The notes beneath the pieces were generated by a model that worked only from the letters and a program-made list of their open reading frames with translations, searched no databases and was not told the origin of the DNA. A stretch of DNA of 64,000 nucleotides from Citrus sinensis (lineage: Eukaryota > Streptophyta > Magnoliopsida > Sapindales > Rutaceae), in contig NC_068561.1 in the NCBI RefSeq assembly GCF_022201045.2, positions 25,240,501 through 25,304,500 of the forward strand, in the 5' to 3' direction. The stretch's first letter is position 1, and every line of letters begins with the position of its first letter. The position numbers were made by a program, and so were the translations under genes. This document shows, piece after piece, positions 37,242-46,155 of the stretch.

Positions 37242-38265
37242 TGTTTAGGGAATGAAATAGGGTGACCAAGATAAAGGCGTTTGCTCATACATTATCATGC
37301 TCTCCTCCAAAGTAAAAGCGAGCAAATGGTTGAGCAGATCACCTCGACCAGGATAATATGTGGTGACCTCAACCAGAATAATATGTGGTGACCTCGACCA
37401 GGAAATTACCAGAAAGCACGATTCAGTCAAAATATTTTCTCCGAAATATTAGGGACCATATTCTTAATGGGCTGAAAATTAATAGTTTTCTTAATAATTC
37501 TAGGAGAGTGGATGAAAACCGCTATAGTTTCCTATAAAAACCCTAGGAAGGGAAAGGAAAGGGGGATTTTGCTAGCTTTCTCTCTCTCTAAGCAACTGAA
37601 CCCATTGGACATTTTTCTCTCTCTACCACAGAGAAATTTCTCTTTCGCCTGTGATTTCTTTAAGATTGATTATTTTGAATTCTTTTCCTTTAAATTTACT
37701 TAAAAGCTTTTTGTTTAAAGCAATCATAATTAAACCACATGAATTGTGGTATGAGTTTTTCCAAGTAAGACCCGAATCCCTGACTTGAGCGTCGGAGGGT
37801 TCTCGCCGGAAAAACTTCCGGCACCTCCTGATCGTTGGTTGTGTTCACAGGCTCACAGGTTATCTGCTCATGGATTATCTGCTCATGGGTTATCTGCTCA
37901 CGGATCGTTTGCTCATGGGTTATCTGCTCATGGATTGCCTGCTCATGAGTTCTCAGCTTATGGATCGTCTGCTCACGGGTTATCTGCTCATGGATTGCCT
38001 GCTAATGAGTTCTCTGCTCATGGATCGTCTGCTCATGGGTTATCTGCTCATGGGTTGTCTGCTCATGGGTTCTCTGCTCATGGATCGTCTGCTCATGGGT
38101 TATCTGCTCATGGATCGTCTGCTCATGGGTTTTCTGCTCACAGAACATCTGCTCATAGAAAATCTGCTCATGGTGCTAACTAATCATCAGCTTCCCACCA
38201 AACAAATTTAATGATGATGCAGGGATCTAAGATCTGACCAACTTATCCGGATTTCGACATCAACA
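37242..38265 (+). mobile_element. solo LTR (1024 bp) with 5 bp TSD, gypsy-related
   Basis: Starts TGTTTAGGG, ends CATCAACA, and is flanked by CATAT at 37237-37241 and 38266-38270. Its start, its end and the segment GACTTGAGCGTCGGAGGGTT (37784-37803) match the LTR of the complete element at 38.6-49.7 kb (TGTTTGGGAGGG, CATCAACA, 39390-39409), so it belongs to the same lineage. A TATA-like CCTATAAAAACCC lies at ~37531. The right third is a 15 bp minisatellite absent from the complete element. Confidence 0.88.
37853..38178 (+). repeat. 15 bp minisatellite inside the solo LTR
   Basis: About 21 units of the type TCTGCTCATGGGTTA with variants (GGATCGT, GGATTGC, GAGTTCT). Because 15 is divisible by three, it stays open in two frames on the plus strand. 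One of these reads as repeated SAHGL/SAHGS pentapeptides. I regard these as by-products of the repeat, not a gene. Confidence 0.9.
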
Positions 38266-38270
38266 CATAT

Positions 38271-38627
38271 AAATTGGCATCATAATTTTTCTCTCATTAT
38301 TAAAATCAATAATCAGTCAAAAAATGTATTGGGGACATTATCATTTATTTTTTAGTGGCGCGTATCTAGGACTGTTATAAAAACCCTGTTATTAGATTTT
38401 ACATTTTTGCTCTGAACTAAAAACAAATTCTTATCGATACGTATAATTTTTCTCTCGCTACAAAAATTATTCACACCCCATTTAGATAATTCTTTCTTTA
38501 ACTGCGAAACTTGTATATGAAAAAAAAATTAACCAAAAAAAAAAAAAACTAGTTAATCCTTGATTTTACATATTCTTCTTGTTGCCATATTTATTTTCAA
38601 AATTATTCTTCCTTTATCATTGCCGTA
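38271..38627. other. spacer between solo LTR and complete gypsy element
   Basis: AT-rich with poly-A runs (~38521-38548). No gene is recognised. Confidence 0.4.
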
Positions 38628-38632
38628 GGAAT

Positions 38633-39563
38633 TGTTTGGGAGGGATACTGTTTGGGATAAATGCGTCGAAGGGACCAGGAATGACGAGCAGATATCTGAT
38701 GGCGGAGTTCTGCGAACCGGTGTGTTCCGTTAAAGCCTGGTGCGTGGAAGAACAGGAACAGAAATATCCTGCTCGTCCACGATGTTGTCATCCGCGAGGC
38801 CAATTTCCTATAAGGGGCATAAGGCCATTCCGGCTAGAGATCGAGAGGCGAGGAGACCCGGTCGACGGCAGTTGGCAAGACGCGCTCTCCAGCACGAGAA
38901 TCTAGGCACAACGGCCACACTTTCCCCAGAACCGCGACGTAACACGCAAGATCTCACAGAACCATGACAGCCACACTTTCCCCAGAACCGTGGCGTAACA
39001 CGCAAGGTCTCACAGAACCATGACAGCCACGCTTTCCCCAGAACCGTGGCGTAACACGCAAGGTCTCACAGAGCCATGGCAGCCACGCTTTCCCCTGAAC
39101 CGTGGCGTAACACGCAAGGTCTCACAGAGCCATGGCAGCCACGCTTTCCCCTGAACCGTGGCGTAACACGCCAATCCGGTTTTTTGCCCATAACGCAGCA
39201 GTGGGAGTCCCAGACCGGGGGGAAAAAGGGCGGAAGACTGAGATTCAGAGGAAGCCTATAAAAAGATAGCCAACGAAGGTAAAAGGGTTGGCATTCTGGA
39301 GATTAGAAGAGAAAAAACCTAAAAAGAAAAGAAAACCACAAAAAAACGCCATAAGACCTGTGGCAAGCTTTTCCCGAACCTTCATATCTGACTTGAGCGT
39401 CGGAGGGTTTGCGCCGGGAAAACAACCGGCGTACTCTGACTTGTCTGTGTACGCAGGGACCTCTGGAGAAGAAGCCTGGCGAGGAGACCTCCTGGTCGTG
39501 ACGAAGTTGATCAAGCAGAGATCCTGATCGTAGAACGAGGGGAACCGGAATCTCGCATCAACA
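38633..39563 (+). repeat. 5' LTR (931 bp)
   Basis: TG...CA termini. It contains four full and one partial copy of a 56 bp tandem unit (~38911-39170) and a TATA-like CCTATAAAAAG at 39255-39265, so transcription probably begins near 39290. The 3' LTR differs by one extra 56 bp unit and a few substitutions. Confidence 0.95.
38911..39172 (+). repeat. 56 bp tandem array in 5' LTR
   Basis: The unit contains CTTTCCCC.GAACCGTGGCGT, AACACGCAAGGTCTCACAGA and CCATGGCAGCCACG. About 4.5 copies lie upstream of the promoter, the position of enhancer-like repeats in other LTR elements. Confidence 0.9.
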
Positions 39564-39583
39564 TTTTGGCGCCGTCTGTGGGG
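39564..39583 (+). other. primer-binding site
   Basis: TTTTGGCGCCGTCTGTGGGG directly follows the LTR CA terminus. TGGCGCC matches the 3' end complement of tRNA-Asp used by many Tat/Athila elements, though the second half deviates from the usual GTTGCCGGGGA. Confidence 0.7.
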
Positions 39584-39641
39584 ACCCAGAGCAAAAAGCT
39601 TCTGTCGATAGCAAGAAGAGGGGTGGAGTAAGCGAAAGGCA

Positions 39642-42600
39642 ATGGAGATAGGAGGAAGTAGCGCACAAGGGGGTGACATGAGACTTAACGATTCCGTGAC
39701 GCTGAGGGAGGTAATCAGCGAAGCACGGGAAAAAGTCATGTTCGACCGGATGGAACGAATGGAAAAGCAGATGGAAACCTTGACAACCATCCTGCATGAG
39801 CTGCGGAACGAGCGAAGGGTAACCCAAGAGGGAAGGGTGAGAGGCGGTGGAGCGGCACCAGGTACCGATAGTGCGGAGAGAAGTCAAACCGCTGGGAGAT
39901 TTGGTGGTGAGAGAGGTAACGTACCTCTGCGGGGAGAATTTCATAGAGAAAGAGAGCAGTCCCCGGTAAGACAGACTTATGACGGGGGCGACGGGGCGGT
40001 GAATGCAGAGGAAACAGAACTGAGGCAACACTTGCATGATGTAGAGCGAGAGCGGGATCAAGCTGCAGCACGTGACCCTGGTCGCGCAGGACAGCTGGAG
40101 GAGGAAGTGCGAAGGCTAGTGCAAATAATTGACGACATGCAAGGGAGGAACAGAGCCCCTGGTTGGAGGATAATGCTGGACGGGGAATCACCGCTCGCAG
40201 CAGAGATCATGAGGGCAGTTATTCCGAGAGATTTCCGCCTCCCCGACCTCAGATACTCGGGAAGAACTGACCCGCTGATGCACATAGAGCGCTTCAACGA
40301 CATAACGGGGGTACAGGGATTATCTCCACCCCAAAGGTGCAGGGTGTTCCCACTATCCCTTGAGGGACGTGCACGAGAATGGTACAGGAAACTTCCTCGG
40401 GGCAGCATAAAAACCTTCGAGCAGATGTGCCAGGAATTCGCAAAGCAGTTTAGTGGGGCAATGTCACCGGAAGATGACATGATGGAGCTGAAGAGCATGA
40501 AACAGGGGGAGCAAGAAACCCTTCGGGAATTCATCAAGAGGTTTCATCGGGCTGTCCTCGACTTGGGAGCCTTCAACCACCCTCAGGCGTTAAGGGGACT
40601 GAAAGAAGGGGTGAAGATAGGAAGGCTGTGGTACAATTTGAGAAGCCCAGCTATTCAAACGTATGCAGCCGCATACGAACAGGCTAAAAGAGACATCGAG
40701 ATTGAGGAGGAGAAGGCTGCACGGATCAAGACAGACCAGTTGGAAGGGTTAGGGAGGAAAGAGAAGAAAGCATTACCAACCAATGGGCCGATCAGGAGGA
40801 GGGACCACCAGATCTCCGGTAGTGGAGCAGGAGGTAGGATAATTGCTTACCAGCCTCATCAGAGGCCGTCACAGTATCAGCGCAGCAGGGCGCCACCTCC
40901 TCGTTCCCCAGCTAGGGAGCCTTGGAGAAGACATGATTCGACATCCGGTGATCTTCATCAACATTCCCACGGAAGCAGGACGAGCAGACCAGAAGCACTC
41001 CCACCGCCCCCAACTCACAGTGGGGCAAACAGAGAAAGAGCAGTGCATCTGGTCGACCAGAACCAGGACTATGGGCGGTACACTCCCTTGAAGATGCCCC
41101 TGGATGAGGTGTACGAGGCCATAAAGGATCGGGGGCTGCTGCACCTCCCTACACCAATAACAAAGCTACCCAACAGGAGGGATAGAGGACGTTATTGTAA
41201 GTTCCACGGCACCCATGGCCATACCACAGCAGAGTGTAGAGATCTCAAGACCCAGGTCGAAGATTTGGTGAGAAATCGGTACCTGGACGAGTTTATGGAT
41301 GGGACTTTCCCGATGGTGGCCACAACAGATGAAGGGGAGCAGAGTGATGGGATCTTGAGACACGAGCCGCCCGCAGTAAGGGTGATAGCTGGGGGCCCAA
41401 CGTTGGCCGGAGACTCGAACAGATCGAGAAAAAATTATGCCAGATACGCCATGACCAGTAAAGAGATACTCTTCAACACCCCAGCAGCCAAACGAGCAAG
41501 GGTCAGGCAAGTGCCAATCATGTGGACGGATGAGGATGAGGAAGGGATTCTATACCCCCACGAGGATGCTTTAGTCATCAAGGCTACGGTCGCTAGCAAG
41601 AAGTTTGACCGGATACTGGTTGATACGGGGAGCTCAGTTGATGTGCTATTTAAGTCAACTTTGGAAGAGATGGGAATAGCCGACCGGAAGTTGGAATACA
41701 CCAACACCTCCTTGAAGGGGTTCGGAGGAGGGAAGCTGGTCCCTCTGGGCGTGGTCGAACTGCCTATCACAATTGGGAGCCCCCCGACAGAAAGAACAAT
41801 GATACTGGACTTCGTCGTAGTGGATGAGGAAGGTCCTTACCAGATGATCCTAGGTCGGCCATTTTTAAGGATGAGCAAAGCGGTGTTGTCCAACCATTAT
41901 CTGGCTCTGAAGTACCGGGTGAATAGGGTAGTCGGAGTGGTACGAGGAGACCAGAGGATCGCAAGAAGATGCTACTCCTCGGCAGCAAGGGAGGCGATGC
42001 AGATAACATCCCTCGATACCCGAGTGGAAAACAAGACTGGCAGACAAGAACCCGTAGAGGATCTAGAAACGGTAAGCATGGGACCAGAGAACCCGGGAAA
42101 GACGATCAGAATCGGGTCGAGACTTGAGGGAGAGCAAAAGCAGGAGTTGGTGAAATGCTTACAGGCTCATGCCGACGTGTTTGCCTGGACACATGAGGAC
42201 ATGCCAGGGATTGACCCAGAGGTAGCATGTCATAGGCTGGCAATAAAGAAAGGTGCTCGGGCAGTAAGGCAGAAGAGGAGGTGCTTCAACCAGGAGAGGT
42301 ATGAGGCTGTAAATGATGAGGTGGAGAAGCTTCTGAGAGCAGGGTTCATTCGGGAAGTCAATTACCCAGAGTGGATATCAAATGTGGTGTTGGTAAAGAA
42401 GGCAAACGGCAAGTGGAGGATGTGTGTGGATTTCACAGACCTCAATAAGGCGTGCCCAAAAGACAGCTTCCCTTTACCAAAGATCGATCAGCTAGTAGAT
42501 TCAACGGCTGGACATGGTCTGCTTAGCTTCATGGACGCATTCTCGGGATACAACCAGATCCCCATGTACGAGCCAGATGAGGAGAGCACGGCTTTCATCA

Positions 42601-43700
42601 CTAACCAAGGTCTGTTCTGTTACAGGGTGATGCCATTCGGTCTCAAGAATGCTGGGGCCACCTATCAAAGGCTGGTGAATAAAGTCTTTAAGCCCTTGAT
42701 CGGGAAAACCATGGAGGTGTACGTGGACGACATGATCACCAAGTCCAAAATTCCGAAGGAACATGTCAGGCATCTCGAGGAGACGTTCGAGCTCTTGAGG
42801 AAGTATAAGATGAATCTCAACCCGGAGAAGTGTGCTTTTGGGGTCGAGTCAGGGAAATTCCTGGGATTCATGGTGAGCCACAGGGGGATTGAAGCAAATC
42901 CCGAGAAGATCCAGGCGATTGTGCAAATGACGTCTCCTCGAAACCTGAAGGAGATGCAGAGCCTCACGGGGAGGTTGGCGGCGTTGAGCAGATTCATATC
43001 CAAGGCTACAGATAAGTGTCAGCCATTCTTTCAAGTGATAAGGAGGGGAAAGAAAACGGAATGGACCCCAGAATGCGAGGAAGCCTTCCGGAACTTGAAG
43101 CATTACTTGCAGCAAGCTCCGCTACTGTCCACACCGAGGGATGGGGACAAGTTGAGTCTGTATTTGGCGGTATCTGATCGGGCCGCCAGTTCCGTTCTGG
43201 TGAGAGAGGAAGAAGGAATTCAGTATCCGATATACTACACCAGCAAGGCTCTGCTCGACGCTGAGACCAGATACCCAACGTTGGAGAAATGGGCACTGGC
43301 CCTTGTGGTTGCTGCTCGGAAGTTGAGGCCGTACTTTCAAGCATTCCCGGTCTCGGTAATAACCAACCAGCCATTGCGTCAAATTCTGCACAAGCCAGAT
43401 GCCTCTGGTCGGCTCGTCAAGTGGACTGTAGAGCTGAGCGAATTCGACATAGACTATAAACCCCGCGCGACGATAAAGGCCCAGGCAATGGCCGATTTCG
43501 TAGCTGAGTTCGCGGAGCCCGAAGTATGCTTGGATCAGCAAGATGCAGATATAGGCAACGACGAAACTCAAGTATGGCAGATATCTGTGGATGGGTCATC
43601 AGGAGAGCGGGGTTCAGGAGAAGGGATTGTCCTGGAAGGCCCAGAGGGGGAGGAGATCTCCTATGCTGTAAAGTTGGAATTTCCAGCCACAAATAACTAG
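39642..43700 (+). CDS. gag-pol polyprotein, first part (ends at amber codon)
   Basis: A 1352-codon frame from the ATG at 39642. An N-terminal coiled-coil region is followed by the retrotransposon gag domain (~195-330; around MHIERFND and EWYRKLPRG). A zinc-knuckle-like CKFHGTHGHTTAEC sits at ~519. The aspartic protease has DTGSS at ~661-665. Reverse transcriptase spans ~880-1070 with YVDD at ~1027, and RT-linked RNase H spans ~1150-1290. The start of a second, archaeal-type RNase H domain (QISVDGSSGERGSG) begins at ~1312. The frame stops at TAG 43698-43700 inside that domain, and the same frame continues open after it. Translation past this point would need readthrough. All visible RT and protease signatures are intact. 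Confidence 0.93.
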   Translation: MEIGGSSAQGGDMRLNDSVTLREVISEAREKVMFDRMERMEKQMETLTTILHELRNERRVTQEGRVRGGGAAPGTDSAERSQTAGRFGGERGNVPLRGEFHREREQSPVRQTYDGGDGAVNAEETELRQHLHDVERERDQAAARDPGRAGQLEEEVRRLVQIIDDMQGRNRAPGWRIMLDGESPLAAEIMRAVIPRDFRLPDLRYSGRTDPLMHIERFNDITGVQGLSPPQRCRVFPLSLEGRAREWYRKLPRGSIKTFEQMCQEFAKQFSGAMSPEDDMMELKSMKQGEQETLREFIKRFHRAVLDLGAFNHPQALRGLKEGVKIGRLWYNLRSPAIQTYAAAYEQAKRDIEIEEEKAARIKTDQLEGLGRKEKKALPTNGPIRRRDHQISGSGAGGRIIAYQPHQRPSQYQRSRAPPPRSPAREPWRRHDSTSGDLHQHSHGSRTSRPEALPPPPTHSGANRERAVHLVDQNQDYGRYTPLKMPLDEVYEAIKDRGLLHLPTPITKLPNRRDRGRYCKFHGTHGHTTAECRDLKTQVEDLVRNRYLDEFMDGTFPMVATTDEGEQSDGILRHEPPAVRVIAGGPTLAGDSNRSRKNYARYAMTSKEILFNTPAAKRARVRQVPIMWTDEDEEGILYPHEDALVIKATVASKKFDRILVDTGSSVDVLFKSTLEEMGIADRKLEYTNTSLKGFGGGKLVPLGVVELPITIGSPPTERTMILDFVVVDEEGPYQMILGRPFLRMSKAVLSNHYLALKYRVNRVVGVVRGDQRIARRCYSSAAREAMQITSLDTRVENKTGRQEPVEDLETVSMGPENPGKTIRIGSRLEGEQKQELVKCLQAHADVFAWTHEDMPGIDPEVACHRLAIKKGARAVRQKRRCFNQERYEAVNDEVEKLLRAGFIREVNYPEWISNVVLVKKANGKWRMCVDFTDLNKACPKDSFPLPKIDQLVDSTAGHGLLSFMDAFSGYNQIPMYEPDEESTAFITNQGLFCYRVMPFGLKNAGATYQRLVNKVFKPLIGKTMEVYVDDMITKSKIPKEHVRHLEETFELLRKYKMNLNPEKCAFGVESGKFLGFMVSHRGIEANPEKIQAIVQMTSPRNLKEMQSLTGRLAALSRFISKATDKCQPFFQVIRRGKKTEWTPECEEAFRNLKHYLQQAPLLSTPRDGDKLSLYLAVSDRAASSVLVREEEGIQYPIYYTSKALLDAETRYPTLEKWALALVVAARKLRPYFQAFPVSVITNQPLRQILHKPDASGRLVKWTVELSEFDIDYKPRATIKAQAMADFVAEFAEPEVCLDQQDADIGNDETQVWQISVDGSSGERGSGEGIVLEGPEGEEISYAVKLEFPATNN

Positions 43701-45287
43701 GCAGAATATGAAGCCTTGATAGCAGGTCTGGAATTGGCTAGGGCCGTGAAAGCAGACAGAGTTAAGATCAGAACTGATTCCCAGCTGGTTGTGAATCATG
43801 TCAGTGAGAGATTCCAACCAAGAGAGGAGAAGATGGAACAGTACCTAAGGATAGTCAGGCAGATGATGGGGAAGTTCGAAGCAGTGGAGGTGATACAAAT
43901 CCCCAGGGAGCAGAATAGTCGAGCAGACATTTTGGCTAGGATGGCAGCCGTAGCCGACCCAAAAATGCCAAAGTCGGTCCCCCTAGAAGTGAAGTCTCAC
44001 CCGAGTATCGAGCAAAATTTGGGGGTGTTGCGGATAGAACAAAAAGGCTCGTGGAGGGACCCGATAGTTTCATACCTTAGAGACGGGGTCTTACCACCAA
44101 ATAAGCTACGAGCTCGGAAGATTAGAGCTCAGGCCTCGAGATACACGATGATCGATGGGGTACTGTATCGGCGAGGATATACATTACCGTTCCTTCGGTG
44201 TTTGGACGATGACGACGCAGATTACGTGCTGAGGGAAGTACATGAAGGAATTTGCGGAAATCATTCTAGCGGGAGGTCCCTGGCCCACAAAGTTCTAAGG
44301 CAGGGATATTTCTGGCCGACGATGCACCAGGATGCGCAGAGGAAGACCAGGAGCTGTGCAAGCTGCCAGAGTTTTGCAAATTTCTCTAACCAACCACCAG
44401 AGAAGCTCACCTCCATGGCCTCCCCTTGGCCATTCGCCCAATGGGGAATTGATCTGATCGGCCCATTGCCAAAGGGACGAGGAGCAGCAACACATGCAAT
44501 AGTTGCTATAGATTACTTCACGAAGTGGATAGAGGTAGAAGCCCTTAGCAGGATCACAGAGAAGAAAACAACAGACTTCGTGTGGAGAAATCTGGTCTGT
44601 CGATACGGGATCCCATATGCCTTGGTAACGGATAATGGCAGACAGTTCGATAATCACAGCTTCAGGGATTTCTGCCAGAACCTCGGGATAGAGCTGAAGT
44701 ATTGTTCGCCTGCTCACCCTCAATCGAATGGACAAGTAGAAGCAGCCAACAAGACAGTCAAGAGGCTTCTGAAAATCAGGCTCGGAGCAAAAAAGGGTGC
44801 GTGGGTTGACGAGCTGTCAGGTGTGCTATGGGCATACAGAACAACCCACAAAACCGCAACTGGGGAGACACCGTTCGCTTTGGCCTTCGGACATGAAGCG
44901 GTCGTACCGGCTGAGGTAGGAACGACCACACACCGGACAGATTATTTCAATGAACAGGAGAACGACGAGCAGATGTGTTTGAATCTTGATCTGCTAATGG
45001 AGAGGAGGGAACAAGCAGCCGAGCGATCAGTCACTTACCAACAGAGGGTTGCTCGGTATTATAACCAGAAGGTGAACATACGGCAATTCAGGGTCGGAGA
45101 CTGGGTACTGAGAAGAGTGAATCAGAGCACCAAAGATTCGACTCAAGGAGTGCTGGGACCGAATTGGGAAGGGCCGTATAGAGTCAAGCAGATAGCGGGG
45201 CCCGGAGCTTACAAGCTGGTTCGCGCGGACGGCCACGAAGTGAAACGCCCATGGAACGCAGCACACCTCCGAAAATACTTCCAGTAA
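43701..45287 (+). pseudogene. pol continuation: end of second RNase H, then integrase
   Basis: In frame with the upstream ORF but separated from it by the amber codon; no ATG of its own is expected. It begins AEYEALIAGLELARA (second RNase H core, with TDSQLV). A zinc-binding HHCC region follows at ~44242-44380 (HEGICGNH..CASC). The integrase catalytic core has Asp in GIDLIGP (~44449), Asp in VTDNG (~44629) and Glu in QVEAAN (~44737). The C-terminal GPY/F-like motif NWEGPYRVKQI lies near 45165, and the stop at 45285-45287. All integrase catalytic residues are present. Confidence 0.88.
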
Positions 45288-45429
45288 GACTTGCTCACAT
45301 TTTGAAGCAATTTCTGCTTATGCTGTTTATCTTTTATTTTTATGTTTTATGTCCGAACAATTTCATGTAAGTCAAATCCTGCCATTAATGGAACGTCGAC
45401 GAATTTCATTCGCTTGAAGCCGAAAAAAT

Positions 45430-45970
45430 CCTAAGGCATGCAAAGGCTCGCCAAGTCTCAGAGCCTGTCTTATGGCGAGACAGAAGCCAAGCATGCCGGG
45501 ATCTGCTCGGCCACGAGAAGGCAGCAGAATCCAAATCGTTTAAAGAAAATCCTAAGGCATGCAAAGGCTCGCCAAGTCTCAGAGCCTGTCTTATGGCGAG
45601 ACAGAAGCCAAGCATGCCAGGATCTGCTCGGCCACGAGAAGGCAGCAGAATCCAAATCGTTTAAAGAAAATCCTAAGGCATGCAAAGGCTCGCCAAGTCT
45701 CAGAGCCTGTCTTATGGCGAGACAGAAGCCAAGCATGCCGGGATCTGCTCGGCCACGAGAAGGCAGCAGAATCCAAATTGATTACAGAAAATCCCAAGGC
45801 ATGCAAAGGCTCGCCAAGTCTCAGAGCCTGTCTTATGGCGAGACAGAAGCCAAGCATCCCACGATCTGCTCGACCACGAGATGGCGAGCAGAATCCCCAA
45901 GCATACCAGGATCTGCTCGACCACGAGAAGGCGAGCCGAATCCCAAGCATTGAAGAATCTTCGGAGGCAT
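45430..45970 (+). repeat. 121 bp tandem repeat between convergent ORFs
   Basis: Copies begin at 45430, 45551, 45672 and 45793 with CCTAAGGCATGCAAAGGCTC. The spacing is exactly 121 bp, followed by degenerate partial units to ~45970. The array sits between the end of pol (+) and the end of the antisense ORF (-), so it may carry terminator or polyadenylation functions for both. Confidence 0.92.
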
Positions 45971-46155
45971 GTGGCAAAAACCATGAGCCAAGCCGGAGTC
46001 CGCTCGTCTAGACAGAGACGAGCAGATTCTCAAACAAAAATTAACTCATAATTACAACACAAGAAAGTAATCAAAAAATATCCTTATTAATTGGTTAATG
46101 ATTAACAGAGGGGATAATCTTCATGAACATTGTCCATTACAACAAAAGAAATATA

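Noticed and set aside
37785-38211. Two overlapping repetitive ORFs (132 and 113 codons) as novel repeat proteins
   Set aside because: They are products of a 15 bp minisatellite inside a solo LTR; the period keeps frames open without coding.
39736-40537. Minus-strand ORFs of ~150 codons opposite gag
   Set aside because: Shadow frames of the GC-richer gag region; no homology or splice logic, unlike the antisense ORF at 46.2-48.2 kb.
45438-46011. Several overlapping ORFs on both strands in the 121 bp repeat array
   Set aside because: They follow the repeat, shift frame between units (121 is not divisible by three) and have no independent support.
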